DNA of 39,918 bases from Ruminococcus sp. (lineage in GTDB: Bacteria > Bacillota > Clostridia > Oscillospirales > Ruminococcaceae): assembly GCA_021203985.1 (NCBI GenBank), contig JAJQAB010000021.1, forward strand, positions 1-39,918, in the 5' to 3' direction. A program made the translations under genes and the position numbers. How positions within the stretch are numbered: position 1 is the first letter of the stretch; every line of letters begins with the position of its first letter. The notes beneath the pieces are model-generated. The model saw nothing but the letters and a program-made list of their open reading frames with translations, had not been told where the DNA came from and searched no databases. Of this stretch, positions 1 through 11,572 are shown one piece after another.

Positions 1-114
1 TTTGCATAAAATTCGGTTTCTAATTTTATCTAACTTTTTGGGGTCGGTTCAGTTCTTCTGTACGGGCTTATTTTTACGGGCTTATTTTTGTTTTGCCTAT
101 TTTAGAACAATTTT

Positions 115-1657
115 AAGAAAATCTGCCGGTTTCGTCCTGAATCATGCTCCAGATGTAGCGCAGCATCCAGCCGTCAAAGTCGGTGATGTAGGTGGACGAC
201 CCTGCCATCATGATGGACGTGCCAGTGTCCGGGAAGCCCCCGGCGGATAGCCATCGGATTCGCCTTCGCCGCCGTAAAAATCCGTCATGACAAAGCCGTG
301 ACCGATTTCGTGCTCCAGCACGTGGATGTTCGTGCCATCCAGCATATTGAGGTAGGCGGTGTCAGAGAGACGCTGTCCCCAGTCGCCGCCGCATCCGCCA
401 ACAGACGGCCAGCCCTGCGTTGCCCAGAGGTACATATCAAAGCGCGTCCCGGGGTAAACGTAGCTGCTGTCCGTGAAGTGCTCGAAGCACCACAGCTCGC
501 TGGGTGCGCTCGGCAGCAGGGATGGGATCTCTTCCGTTCCGTTCGAGGTGTCGCCGGAGCTGTCGTACGATTCGAGCAAATCATCGTAAACGACCTCGTC
601 ATCCTGCAGATCCTCCAGGACGCTTTCATCGAGAACCGCCCAGCCAACAATGTTGACGTCAACGTGATCGTATTCCCAGCCGTCATAGCCGACCAGCCAG
701 TCCGTCCAGTCGTTGATGGAGTGCTCGAGCAGATCCTCCAGCGCCTGTCGCTGCGTATGCATAATCAGACGGCAGATCGTCCAGCGTCAGCTGCTCCGCC
801 GTGGTGGTCATGGCTGGCGTTTCTTCTGTCGTGGTGACAGTCGTGGACGTTGTGGCACTCGTTTCCTCTGTTGTTGTGGTGGTCGTTTCTTCTGTAGTCG
901 TGACGCTCGTTTCCTCTGTAGTAGTTTCTGCGGTAGTCGTCACGGTGGTTTCGCTAGGCGCTGTCGTGACGGCAAGCTGCTCCGCTGGGACGATGGTGTA
1001 GGACGGAAGCTGAACCGCCGCAAAGAAAACGTCCATACCGAGCAATTTGCGCTGGAGCAGCGCAGCGTCCGCGGTGTCCAGAACGCCATCGCCGTTTACA
1101 TCGCCCACCGCCGTTTGCACGAAGTCGCCGCCGCACACGAGAATCTGCCACATCAAAGTCAGATCCGTTCCGTCAAGGATCAGATCCTGGTTCATATCGC
1201 CGGCATAACAGTTCGTCACGGCTTCCGGCGTCACCTGCGCAGACGCACCGCCAGACGATGCGGTAAGTGTGCCGTCCTTTGCGAGCACAAATGTGCCGGG
1301 TGTGGTGGAAAGGATCAGTGCGCCGCCGTCCGCCGCGAGGTAGTACTACCCCTCGGACAATGCGGATTTTAATGTGACGCCGCCGTCTGTTTCGGTGAAA
1401 TACTAGGTGCTATAGGGCGCAGTGCCGTCCGCTTCGGAAAAGTCGACCGCCGCCCATTCGGACTGTGTTCAACCGGAAATGCTGAGATACTGATCGTCCG
1501 CGCCGCGCAGGACGTAGCCAGTCCAGGTGTTGTACGGCGCAGACGAGACAGCGACCGTTGGTAGACACGCCGCCGCGAGCGTCACCGCTGTAACCGCCGT
1601 CGCAGTGCGCCGTGTGATGTGTTGTAGTGTGATCATAAACCCTCCTTTTGAAAGCAC
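115..1657 (-). pseudogene. Secreted dockerin protein: signal peptide, RICIN-like segment, dockerin, Thr/Glu linker, HEIGH-motif (metalloprotease-like) domain; disrupted
   Basis: Signal peptide MITLQHITRRTATAVTAVTLAAACLPTVAVS; dockerin CYAGDMNQDLILDGTDL...GDVNGDGVLDTADAALLQRKLLG; linker TTTEETSVTTTEE; HVLEHEIGHGF motif. In-frame stops (minus strand) at 1469-1471 TGA, 1403-1405 TAG, 1346-1348 TAG; frameshifts near 763 and 236-240 (G5 run). Reading continues to ...YIWSMIQDETGRFS* near 115. Confidence 0.75.
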
Positions 1658-1860
1658 ATGAAAAATGTACCATCTTTTTTATCATTATACCATAGATTTT
1701 GGTTGAATTCAACCATTTTTTTGCAGAAAATCAAATTTTTTATGTAAGGCATTTCGAACGCCGGCGGATCTTATCATTAAATTTTCACACGCCGCGCTTA
1801 CTTTCGACAAATAAATATGATACACTAGCTATATCGATCGTAGATCAAGCGATCGGCGGC

Positions 1861-1927
1861 GCCGCAGATCCAGGCTGCGGCAAGTAACGAAGATGTCAAG
1901 CTTTCTCTCAAAATAACGAGAGAAAGC
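1861..1927 (+). promoter_or_regulatory. Two hairpins in ftsH leader
   Basis: GCCGCAG(1861-1867)/CTGCGGC(1875-1881) and perfect 10-bp stem GCTTTCTCTC(1900-1909)/GAGAGAAAGC(1918-1927) just before the RBS AAGGAG. Confidence 0.5.
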
Positions 1928-1947
1928 TAAGTTTAAGGAGAAATTTT

Positions 1948-3795
1948 ATGGATGAACCAAAAAAACCGCGGAAGTCGTACATTTCGTTTTGGCTTATCGC
2001 ACTGGCTGTTTTCATCTTGCTGCAGATGTTTGTATTCCCCCGGATTTTTTCACAGCAGGTGACGCAGGTCAGCTATGATACCTTTATCAGCATGACAGAG
2101 CAGCGTCAAATTGATCAGGTCGAAATTGAGTCTGATCAAATTACGTTTACCGATACAGACGGCAATCTGTACTGTACCGGCGTGCTGGACGATCCGACAC
2201 TGATTGAGCGGCTTTACAATGCGGGCGCGGAATTTCAGTCCGAAATCGAAAGCGACAGCACAAATCCGCTGCTGTACATCCTGATCAGCTATGTTTTGCC
2301 GATCGTGCTCATGGTCTTGATTTTCCGCTTTTTCAGCAAGAAAATGGCGGAGCGCATGGGCAGCGGAAGCGGCTCGATGGCGTTTGGCATGGGCAAGTCG
2401 AACGCGAAGGTCTATGTCAAGTCGACTGTCGGGATTCGCTTTGACGATGTCGCCGGCGAAGAAGAGGCGAAGGAGCTTTTGACGGAAATCGTAGATTATT
2501 TGCATAAGCCGGAGCGCTACAAAGAAATTGGTGCTTCGGTGCCGAAGGGAGCGCTGCTGGTTGGACCGCCTGGAACTGGAAAAACGCTTCTGGCGAAGGC
2601 TGTCGCCGGCGAAGCGAACGTGCCGTTCTTCTCGATCTCGGGATCGGAGTTTGTCGAAATGTTTGTCGGCATGGGTGCGGCAAAGATGCGCGACCTGTTC
2701 AAACAGGCGAACGAAAAAGCGCCGTGTATCGTCTTTATCGATGAAATCGATACCATCGGGAAAAAGCGTGACGCCGGTCAGTTTGGCGGCGGCAACGATG
2801 AGCGTGAGCAGACTTTAAATCAGCTGCTCACGGAAATGGATGGCTTTGACGGCTCGAAGGGCGTTGTGATTCTTGCGGCGACAAACCGTCCGGAATCGCT
2901 CGATCCGGCACTGCTGCGGCCGGGACGCTTTGACCGGCGGATTCCGGTGGATCTGCCCGATTTGCAGGGGCGGATCGACATTCTGAAGGTGCACGCGAAG
3001 AAAATCAAGCTTGCTGGGAATGTGGATTTTGCCGCGGTGGCACGAACCGCATCCGGCGCGTCTGGCGCAGACCTTGCGAATATCATCAACGAGGCGGCGC
3101 TGCGTGCTGTTCGTATGGGACGCTCTACGGCAACGCAGGAGGATCTGATGGAAAGCGTGGAGACGGTCATTGCCGGCTATCAGAAGAAAAACCGCGTCCT
3201 CTCCAACAAGGAAAAATTGACGGTGTCCTATCACGAAGTTGGTCATGCGCTTGTCGCCGCACTGCAGTCGCAGTCTGCACCGGTGCAGAAAATCACGATT
3301 ATTCCGCGTACCTCCGGTGCGCTGGGCTATACGATGCAGGTGGAGGAGGACGAGCACTTCCTTCTGACAAAGACGGAGCTGGAAAACAAGATCGCAACGC
3401 TGACGGGCGGACGCGCGGCGGAGGAACTGATTTTTCACGAAATCACAACGGGCGCTTCCAACGACATCGAACAGGCGACAAAGCTGGCGCGGTCGATGGT
3501 CGGGCGCTTTGGTATGAGCGAGGAATTCGGTATGGTTGCGATGGAAAGCATGCAGAATCAGTATCTGGGCGGCGATGCGAATTTGACGTGCTCGATGGAA
3601 ACGCAGACGAAAATCGACAAGAAGGTCGCTGAGATTATTCATACGCAGTACAACCGCGCGATGGCACTGCTGAAAACGCATACGGCGAAGCTGCATGAGA
3701 TTGCGAAGTATCTCTACGAGAATGAGACGATTACCGGCGAGGAGTTTATGCAGATCCTGAATCGCCCACAAATTGCACAGCAGCCAACGGCATAA
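1948..3795 (+). CDS. ftsH: ATP-dependent zinc metalloprotease FtsH
   Basis: N-terminal TM segments, Walker [12 protein letters not shown] region, HEVGHA zinc motif; full length. Confidence 0.97.
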   Translation: MDEPKKPRKSYISFWLIALAVFILLQMFVFPRIFSQQVTQVSYDTFISMTEQRQIDQVEIESDQITFTDTDGNLYCTGVLDDPTLIERLYNAGAEFQSEIESDSTNPLLYILISYVLPIVLMVLIFRFFSKKMAERMGSGSGSMAFGMGKSNAKVYVKSTVGIRFDDVAGEEEAKELLTEIVDYLHKPERYKEIGASVPKGALLVGPPGTGKTLLAKAVAGEANVPFFSISGSEFVEMFVGMGAAKMRDLFKQANEKAPCIVFIDEIDTIGKKRDAGQFGGGNDEREQTLNQLLTEMDGFDGSKGVVILAATNRPESLDPALLRPGRFDRRIPVDLPDLQGRIDILKVHAKKIKLAGNVDFAAVARTASGASGADLANIINEAALRAVRMGRSTATQEDLMESVETVIAGYQKKNRVLSNKEKLTVSYHEVGHALVAALQSQSAPVQKITIIPRTSGALGYTMQVEEDEHFLLTKTELENKIATLTGGRAAEELIFHEITTGASNDIEQATKLARSMVGRFGMSEEFGMVAMESMQNQYLGGDANLTCSMETQTKIDKKVAEIIHTQYNRAMALLKTHTAKLHEIAKYLYENETITGEEFMQILNRPQIAQQPTA

Positions 3796-3828
3796 CGAAT
3801 GCTTATAGCGTACCACTAGAAATAAAAA

Positions 3829-3877
3829 AACGCACCGATCCCTGGAACACATTTCAAGGTTTCGGTGCGTTGATTTT
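3829..3877. terminator. Bidirectional rho-independent terminator between convergent ftsH and rny
   Basis: AACGCACCGA...TCGGTGCGTT with A7 on the left and a T-rich stretch on the right. Confidence 0.8.
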
Positions 3878-3905
3878 TCACTTGTTTTATACCGCGTGGT
3901 GCAGC

Positions 3906-5498
3906 TTATTTTGCATAATCCACAACGCGGCTTTCCCGAATGAGGTTGATCTTGATTTGTCCGGGATATTCCATTTCCGATTCGATCTGCTTTGCGATCT
4001 GACGTGCCACCAGAACCATCTTCTCGTCATTGATGACTTCCGGTACGACCATAACGCGAATTTCACGTCCTGCCTGCAGTGCGTAGCACTTTTCTATGCC
4101 GTCATACGAAGTGCAGATGTCCTCGAGCTTTTGCAGACGCTTGATGTAATTTTCATAGTTCTCGTTCTCACTTCTTGCCGCCGGGCGTGCCGCAGAAATT
4201 GCGTCCGCCGCCTGTACAATACAAGCGATTGCCGTGCGCGGCTCAACGTCATTGTGGTGGGCTTCGATTGCGTGAATGACCTCTTGGTTCTCGTCGTACT
4301 TCCGGCAGACATCTACGCCGATCTGTACATGAGAGCCTTCAATCTCCGCCGTCAGCGCCTTGCCGATATCGTGTAAGAGTCCTGCACGGCGCGCTAGGTT
4401 TGCATCGATCCCAAGCTCGGACGCCAGAACGCCGCAGAGCTTCGATACCTCGATCGAGTGTGCCAGGACATTTTGCCGGTAGCTCGTGCGGTAATAGAGC
4501 CGCCCTAAGAGCTTGATCAGCTCGTTGTTCAGCCCGTGTACATTCGTTTCCAATACAGCACGTTCGCCCTCCTGACGGATGCGGTGTTCGACCTCGTGGC
4601 GCGCTTTTTCGACCATTTCTTCGATCTTTGTCGGGTGAATTCTGCCGTCTGCGATCAGCTTCTCCAAAGCGATCCGCGCCACCTCGCGGCGCACATGATC
4701 AAAGCAGGAAAGCGTGATTACTTCGGGCGTATCATCAATGATGATATCCACGCCGGTGAGTATCTCGAGCGTGCGGATGTTTCTGCCCTCACGGCCAATG
4801 ATCCGACCCTTCATCTCATCATTCGGCAGCGCAACCACAGAGACTGCCGATTCGGAAACCTGATCGGCTGCGCATTTTGCGATTGCGAGTGAAATATAGC
4901 TTCTCGCCTTCTCCTCGCATTCGTCCTTGAGCTGCTGCTCATACAGAGAAATCTTCACGGCCTTGTCATGCACCAGGTCGTTTTCGAGCATACTTAAAAT
5001 ATACTCCTTCGCCTGATCCTGTGTCAGTCCGGAGATTCGTTCGAGTTCATGCATCTGCTGATCCTTGACGGATTCCACTTCTGCAAGACGCTCTTCTGCA
5101 TTGCACAGTTTGCGCTTGAGGTTCTCCTCCTTGCGCTCTAAGTTGTCGGTTTTCTTGTCCAGACTCTCTTCTTTTTGCTGTACGCGGCGCTCTTGTCTGC
5201 CGATTTCCGATCGTCTGTCCTTGATTTCTTTTTCCGCATCGGAGCGGAGCTTGTAGATTTCGTCCTTTGCTTCTACCAGCGCATTTTTCTTTCGGCTTGC
5301 CGCATCTTTTTTGGCATCCTCCAGAATCCGGCTGGCTTCCTTTTCTGCGGATCCGATTGCCGCCTCCGCCTGTTGCTTGCGCTGTTCCACGCCGGCACGC
5401 GTCCCTTTGTGATAGCAGATCCACCCTGCAATTCCGGCGCCAAGGAGCAGCGCGACAAGGCACAGCACAAGCATTAGTGCCAAACTCACTTCTTGCAT
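3906..5498 (-). CDS. rny: Ribonuclease Y
   Basis: N-terminal TM, long coiled coil, KH domain [14 protein letters not shown] domain LLHDIGKA, C-terminus [14 protein letters not shown]. Confidence 0.96.
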   Translation of the reverse strand: MQEVSLALMLVLCLVALLLGAGIAGWICYHKGTRAGVEQRKQQAEAAIGSAEKEASRILEDAKKDAASRKKNALVEAKDEIYKLRSDAEKEIKDRRSEIGRQERRVQQKEESLDKKTDNLERKEENLKRKLCNAEERLAEVESVKDQQMHELERISGLTQDQAKEYILSMLENDLVHDKAVKISLYEQQLKDECEEKARSYISLAIAKCAADQVSESAVSVVALPNDEMKGRIIGREGRNIRTLEILTGVDIIIDDTPEVITLSCFDHVRREVARIALEKLIADGRIHPTKIEEMVEKARHEVEHRIRQEGERAVLETNVHGLNNELIKLLGRLYYRTSYRQNVLAHSIEVSKLCGVLASELGIDANLARRAGLLHDIGKALTAEIEGSHVQIGVDVCRKYDENQEVIHAIEAHHNDVEPRTAIACIVQAADAISAARPAARSENENYENYIKRLQKLEDICTSYDGIEKCYALQAGREIRVMVVPEVINDEKMVLVARQIAKQIESEMEYPGQIKINLIRESRVVDYAK

Positions 5499-6011
5499 CT
5501 TTTGTGCACAACCTCCTTACGACATCATACTTCATCGATCCGGAGCCAGGAGTGTGCAGACTGCCTTGTGCGTGCCGCACGTCAAAGGTCTCTTCACAGC
5601 CAGCCCCATTCATACAACAGCGTTTTGCCATAATGGTGTGTGCGTCTCGTATTCATTTGTCTGTTTTCTCAGGAGACTTCGCTTTCAATCCTGTCATATT
5701 TCGTGCAGACCTTCAGCGCTTTGTCGCAATGCAGTATGCCCAGTCTGTTTTGCCCAAGTCAGCAGCTTTGTACAGCGCCTGACCACATCTGCCGTCAGGC
5801 TCTATATATACCGCCGCCTTTGAATCACCCATAAAACAAAGGGATATCCCACTTTTTTTGATCACATTTTTCGGAAACGCTGTCACCGCTTCCGTACGAA
5901 CCCGCGAAAAAATGCTTTCATAGCACCCGAGTCATTTTCTATAAGAAGCCGATCGTTTCAGAAATCGGCGTTCCTGAATAAAAACAAAACGTACACGATC
6001 AAACGCAGCGT

Positions 6012-6041
6012 TTCCCGGCGATGCGTATGCCGGGATTTTTA
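6012..6041 (+). terminator. Rho-independent terminator-like hairpin
   Basis: CCCGGCGATGCGTATGCCGGG followed by ATTTTTATT, immediately upstream of the MITE-like element. Confidence 0.55.
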
Positions 6042-6045
6042 TTAG

Positions 6046-6217
6046 GGCAACACCGCACAAAGACCGCCTTCGGCTTTGCACGCCATCTGCTGACATCTTT
6101 TCCTTTATCTTATCAAGTTCCTCCTTGCAATACACAAAGTATTGCTTCATCGTCACTTAATAATCTAAAGAAAAATCTGTTGGCGCATCTGACGCACAAT
6201 CTCTGTGCGGTGTCGCC
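6046..6217. mobile_element. MITE-like element copy A (172 bp) with terminal inverted repeats
   Basis: Left GGCAACACCGCACAAAGA; right end reverse complement GGCGACACCGCACAGAGA (16/18). Flanked by TTAG on both sides (6042-6045 and 6218-6221). Confidence 0.65.
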
Positions 6218-6439
6218 TTAGGCATTTTAAAAAACTCTTTGCCATACTTCCACACGAAAGTTTTTTTCGAGATGCCTACTTGTATATTTCAACAACACTA
6301 TTATTGTACACGTTTTCCGCGCGATTGTCAAGCAGTTTTTCGAAAGATTCACATTTCATTCAACTAAGGGGCTGGAATCCATGTTATAATGTTAGAAAAC
6401 TCCAGCGGCACTGCGCCGTGGGCGAAGGATGTGGATCGT

Positions 6440-6934
6440 ATGGCGGCGTTCGAGCCGGAAGAGCAGTATATGGAATATGCACTAACACTCGCGCGGCGCG
6501 CGGCGGCGATGGGGGAAGTACCCGTTGGGGCAGTGGTCGTGTATAAGCCCACCGGCAGGATCATTGGCGCGGGCTATAACCGCCGAGAATTGGTACATTC
6601 GCCGCTGGCACATGCGGAAATCCTTGCGATCGAAGAGGCGTGCCAGACACGCGGCGGCTGGCGGCTGACGGACAGCGCGCTTTACGTGACACTCGAACCG
6701 TGTCCAATGTGCGCTGGTGCAATTCTCCACGCGCGGCTCGATCAGGTCGTTTTCGGCACGCGTGACCCCAAGGGCGGAGCACTGCGGTCTGTGGAGGAAT
6801 TTTATGCGCTGCCGTATCACTGGAAGCCGGAGATTTTTGAGGGCGTGCTGCAAGAGCCGTGCGCACAGGTGCTTCAGACGTTTTTTCGGGAGCTGCGGCA
6901 AAAGAAACGCGAAGGCGGTGGCTTTTCGGTGTAA
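6440..6934 (+). CDS. tadA: tRNA-specific adenosine deaminase (TadA)
   Basis: HAEILAIEEA and PCPMCAGAILHARLDQVVFGTRDPKGGA motifs. The upstream ATG at 6389 lies next to a TATAAT (6383-6388), so the ATG at 6440 (MAAFEPEEQY) is preferred. Confidence 0.93.
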   Translation: MAAFEPEEQYMEYALTLARRAAAMGEVPVGAVVVYKPTGRIIGAGYNRRELVHSPLAHAEILAIEEACQTRGGWRLTDSALYVTLEPCPMCAGAILHARLDQVVFGTRDPKGGALRSVEEFYALPYHWKPEIFEGVLQEPCAQVLQTFFRELRQKKREGGGFSV

Positions 6935-6993
6935 AAATAAAAGCAGTACCGCACGGAGATTGTGCAGTGCTGCTGAAATGCAGGTGATTGGTT

Positions 6994-9732
6994 ATGGAGC
7001 AATTTCGAGATGTTTCTCTTCCGATGGAGATGCGCGTACGGGCGCTGCTGTCCTGCCTGACGCTTGAGGAAAAATATACATGCTTTCCACGCATCAGTAC
7101 CCCGTTCCGTGGTTGGGGATCGGGGAGTGGTTCATTGGCACGGAGGCGGCACGCGGCTATGTTTCGCGAGAACCAGGCGTGTTTTCCACCGTGTTTCCAC
7201 AGCCGATCGGTCTGGCGTCAACGTTCGATCCGCTTCTGATGCAGCAGATCGGCGAAATCACCGGAATCGAAGCACGATTTTTTCAGCGAAAAGACCCGAA
7301 AAGTCACCTGATGCTTTGGGGACCGACAGTTGATCCAGAGCGCGATCCGCGTTGGGGGCGTACCGAGGAGGGCTATGGCGAAGATCCGTTTTTGATCGGC
7401 GAAATGACGGCGGCATATATGCAGGGCATGGCAGGAGACGATCCGGTCTATCGCCGCACAATCCCGACACTCAAGCACTTTTGTGCCAACAACAACGAAG
7501 CCGGTCGCATCAACTGTTCCTCGAACGTCACACCGCGTACGCTGCACGAATATTACTACGCGTCGTTTAAGGCAGCGATTGTGCGCGGCGGCGCAGGTTC
7601 GATGATGACGGCGTATAACGAGCTGAGCGGCGTTCCGGCGTGTATGAATCCGGATCTCGAACGCGTGGCAAAGCGGCAGTGGGGGCTTGGGTTTGTCGTG
7701 ACGGATGGCGCGGATTTTTCGCAGAATGTCTTGTGCCACAAGTCCCACGCGACACACGCGGAAGCGCTGGCTGCTTGTTTGAAAAACGGCTGCGATATCA
7801 TGACGGATGATGCGGAAATGGTTGCGGCGGCGGCACGGGATGGACTTTCGCGTGGGATTCTGACCGAAGCCGAGATCGATACGGCGGTTGGAAATGCACT
7901 TTTGGGCAGATTCCGGTTAGGCGAGTTTGACGGCGACCACTGTCCGTTTGCAACAGAACTGGTGGAGACAGATTCTCCTGCGCACCGTATGGTCAACCGC
8001 ATTGCTGCACAGGAACAGATGTGCTTGCTGCACAACGAGGGGATTCTGCCGCTTTCGATGAAGCCAGGACAGACGGTTGCGGTGATCGGGACACTTGGCG
8101 CGGAAAATTATCGCGACTGGTACGCAGGAACAGCGTCCTATGCGGTGTCGATTGTGGACGCGCTGCGCGATCGCTTGGGGAGTGAGCACGTGCTCTGGGA
8201 TGACGGCTATGATATCGTGGGACTGCGCTCGGAAAAAACAAACCGTTTCTGAACAGTTGCCGCGGACGGCACGCTGACCACTTCGGCGGAGACGCTGGGC
8301 GAGCGCGAACAATTCCGTCTCCACGACTGGGACTTCGGCAGCATGAATTTGCGGTCGTGCTGGAATGGAAAATACGTGACGGAAAACGGCGTTTACCGCG
8401 CGGAAAGCGACACGCCCTATGCGTGGTTTATTCGGGAGTGGCTAAAGCCAGAGCGGTATGGTGCAGATCTTCTTCTGCGCAGCTGGCACGATAAGCCGAT
8501 GGACATTGCTGTACAGGCGGACGGCACACTGCGCGCTGTTTCCGCTGGCAGACCGGCGGCGGATCGTCTGTTTGAACTCGTCACCGCAGAGGATGGCATT
8601 CTCCGGGCGGCGGCGCTGGCAAAACAGGCGGACGTGGTGATTCTCTGTGTGGGCAATCATCCGATGCAGGCGGCGCGCGAGTGCTATGACCGACCGAATC
8701 TGGAGCTTTCTGCACATCAGAAGGCGCTGATCCGCGCTGTGCGTGAAGCGAATGCGAATACTGTTCTGACGGTGATTTCCAGCTATCCCTTTGCACTTTG
8801 CGAAGAAAAGGAGACGCTGCCGGCAATTTTGTACACCACGCACACTGAAGCGAAGTTGGGGAATGCGGTGGCGGATACGCTGCTTGGGGAAAACAACCTT
8901 GCCGCGCGTTGTCCGATCACCTGGTATCGATCGGCACAGAATCTGCCGGATCTGATGGAATATGACATCATCGAAGCCGACCGCACTTACCTCTACGATA
9001 CCGCAAAGCCGCTGTTTGCGTTTGGACATGGGCTGTCGTATGCCTCGTTTGCCTACCAAAATCTGGAAAGCGAACTTGTCTCCGAAGGCATCCTGTTCCG
9101 GCTGGAGCTGGAAAACACTTCGGCACGGGACGGCGATGAGGTCGTACAGATTTATGCGCATGCCATGCAGCCGCGCGTGAAGCGGCCGATCCATCAGCTT
9201 TGCGGCTTTCAGCGCGTGTTTGTGCCGGCGCATGCGCGCGTGCCGGTGACGATTTTTGTACCGTGGTACGCGCTGGAATATTACGATGTCACGCAGGAAC
9301 GAATGCTGGTCGAATAGGGGCAGTATTGCTTTCAGGTCGGCGCGTCCTCGGCGGATCTTCGGCTGGAAACGGTGCTGGAGATTCCAGGGGAAGAGATTCC
9401 GCCGCGCGATCCGTTTGTGCCGATTCTTGTGAAAAATTACGACAAAAAAGAAGGCATGGACACGCACCTCTGGTTCTCCAAGGCGCAGAACGACTGGTAT
9501 GGCGTGACAAACGACTGGGGTGGCTGCTTCACCTTTGCCGCTCCGTGCGGCAAAGGTGAAGCTTTTCGTGTATGATGGTGAGACGCTGCTCGGCGAGGCG
9601 GAACTTCTGTCGGCGCGGTGCGCGGATGATTTTCAGGCGAAAACGATTCCACTGCAGTCGTATACGGGTGTTGCAGATCTGCGGCTGCAGATTCAGGGGA
9701 TGGCGAGCGTTTATCAGATTCGCCTGCGTTAG
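6994..9732 (+). pseudogene. Glycoside hydrolase family 3 (beta-glucosidase/xylosidase-like), disrupted
   Basis: GH3 sequence (WGPTVDPERDPRWGRTEEGYGEDP, VVTDGADF, C-terminal fibronectin-III-like region) with a 1-nt frameshift at A5 run 7070-7074 (EEK|IYMLSTHQYPVPW), in-frame TGA 8250-8252, in-frame TAG 9315-9317, and a frameshift within 9526-9562. Confidence 0.88.
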
Positions 9733-9742
9733 TTAAGCGCAG

Positions 9743-10596
9743 TCAGCGGCTGTTATTCTGCTGCCACTTTTTCTCCTCGCTGCCCAGCGGAATGCGCACG
9801 CGGTATTCGATGTAGTTCTCGCGCTGGATTTTCTGCGAATCCGCGGCGATCCCTGCCGCCTGCATCGTTTCTACGGCTTTTGTGATGGTGTTGACAAAAA
9901 TCCGCACGTTCTGAAAGATCTTACTGCGCTTCTGATAGCTTTCCTGACTCTTCTTCTGCCCGATCATTTCTTCCACAGCCGCCTCCGTTTTTTCGACATT
10001 GAGGTTTTGCTTGACGACCTTTTCGAGAATCCCGAGACGCTCTGACGGCGCTGCGAGCCGCAGCAGTGCACGGGCGTGGCGCTCGGTGAGGTTGTACTTC
10101 ATGATGACTTCGCGTTCATCCGCAGTGAGCCGCAGCAGCCGCAGTTTGTTGGCATGTTGGCAATCGTACTCTGCGCCTTGTCGAGCTTGATTGCTGCGTC
10201 CTCCTGCGTCATGCCGTAGTATGTAATCAGCTTTTCGATTGCGCTTGCTTCGTCAAAAAAGGAGAGATCCTGCCGCTGGATATTCTCGACCAGTGCCATA
10301 ATTGCGGAATTTCTAGAGCTGATGTCCAGCATAATACACGGCACGGCGTGCATCCCTGCCAGCTTTGCGGCACGCAGCCGCTGCTCACCGGCAACAAACT
10401 CGTAGCAGTCCGTACCGCGCCGCACGGTCAGCGGCTGGAGAATGCCGTTTTGCGCGATATTCTCCGCAAGCGACTGCATGTCCGCGGCATCGAATTCAGT
10501 GCGCGGCTGATGCGGATTCGGGATGATTTCGTGAATTTCTACCTCAACGATCCGGTTGATCGGCTTTTCCTTTGTGAATGTTAAAAACCCTGCCAT
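9743..10596 (-). pseudogene. ParB/Noc-family protein, frameshifted by an 8-bp duplication
   Basis: IIPNPHQPRTEFD...QNGILQPLTVRR...YEFVAGEQRLRAAKLAG...ALVENIQRQDLSFFDEA; frame lost at GTTGGCAT|GTTGGCAA (10148-10163, + strand), C-terminal half continues as 9743..10102 (MKYNLTERHARALLRL). Confidence 0.85.
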
Positions 10597-10809
10597 TTTG
10601 TAATCCTTTCTCTGAAACGTGTGTTTTTGGTTGGTGTTATGATTATAGCAGATCCTGAAAATAATCGCCAGAGAAAAAAGAGGGCATTTCTTGGAAAAAT
10701 CGAGCGCCTTCTCCGCGGCTTTTGCAAAATCGGGTGATAGCGTGCGTTTTCGATCGGGAAAGGCGGCGATTTCTGCGATATTTTTTGCATGCGCATTTTT
10801 CTTTGACGC

Positions 10810-10846
10810 AAAAAAGACACGGTACGAAACATACCGTGTCTTTTTT
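10810..10846. terminator. Bidirectional rho-independent terminator
   Basis: AAAAAAGACACGGTACGAAACATACCGTGTCTTTTTT. Confidence 0.75.
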
Positions 10847-10865
10847 GATAAATCCCGAAGGTTTA

Positions 10866-10947
10866 GGTAACACCGCACAGAGAATCGGCGTCAGATGCAA
10901 GCAGATGGCGTGCAAAGCCGAAGGCAGTCTCGTGTAGCGGTGTTGCC
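10866..10947. mobile_element. MITE-like element copy B (82 bp, internally shorter, opposite orientation)
   Basis: Ends GGTAACACCGCACAGAGA and GGCAACACCGC (reverse complement); shares core GCCTTCGGCTTTGCACGCCATCTGCT with copy A. Confidence 0.6.
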
Positions 10948-10948
10948 T

Positions 10949-11572
10949 TCATTCCGCATCCTCAAACGGTGTCACTGGATCGGGTGCGGCTTCCATTTCA
11001 TCGTGCGTCAGCTCGAAGGAGTACGCCGTAGAGTAGTCGCCGATTCCGGCAGCAGGATAATAGATGAGCTTTGCCATCTCGAAGTCCGCTGGAACTTCCA
11101 TGTAGACATAGCCCTGCCGCATTTCACCCGGTTCGATATCATCAACGAAATATTCCGGATCATCGCCGAATTGCAGCGTCAGCATACGTCCCGAACGAAG
11201 ACCGGAGCATGCAAAGGCTTCGCCGTCCGCTACCATATAGAACGTGCCGGACAGGAAGTTCGCCGACAGGCTCTCTTCGGTGTCGTTGGAAATCGTGATC
11301 TGATAGAAAATGAAACCAACGTCCTGTTCGCCGTCATTGAATGTATAGGACGACAGATAGGCATGATCCAACGTGGCGCGGACGCCGCTCTGCGATACTT
11401 CTTCGCCAAGCTGTGCGGTAAAGCATGTGGCAACCTGTTGTGTCGCTTCTTCTGTCTCCGTCTGATCCGAAACGCTTCGCACCGTTCCCTCTGATTGGCT
11501 CCCACAGCCGACCGCCGTCAGCAAAAAGGGAATTGCCAACAGCAAACTGCATGGTTTTCGATAGAGCTTCAT
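10949..11572 (-). CDS. Secreted lipoprotein (DUF4352-like)
   Basis: Lipoprotein signal MKLYRKPCSLLLAIPFLLTAVGCGSQ; body resembles telokin-like/DUF4352 lipoproteins (ISNDTEESLSANFLSG). Confidence 0.75.
   Translation of the reverse strand: MKLYRKPCSLLLAIPFLLTAVGCGSQSEGTVRSVSDQTETEEATQQVATCFTAQLGEEVSQSGVRATLDHAYLSSYTFNDGEQDVGFIFYQITISNDTEESLSANFLSGTFYMVADGEAFACSGLRSGRMLTLQFGDDPEYFVDDIEPGEMRQGYVYMEVPADFEMAKLIYYPAAGIGDYSTAYSFELTHDEMEAAPDPVTPFEDAE

Noticed and set aside
2815-3852. 345-aa minus ORF and other ORFs inside ftsH
   Set aside because: Antisense to the conserved FtsH reading frame.
8250-8252. GH3 TGA as a further Trp-equivalent UGA
   Set aside because: Context NRF*TVAADG looks more like a Leu or other residue position; not counted in the Trp series.
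8442-9467. 341-aa minus ORF
   Set aside because: Shadow of the GH3 coding sequence on the opposite strand.
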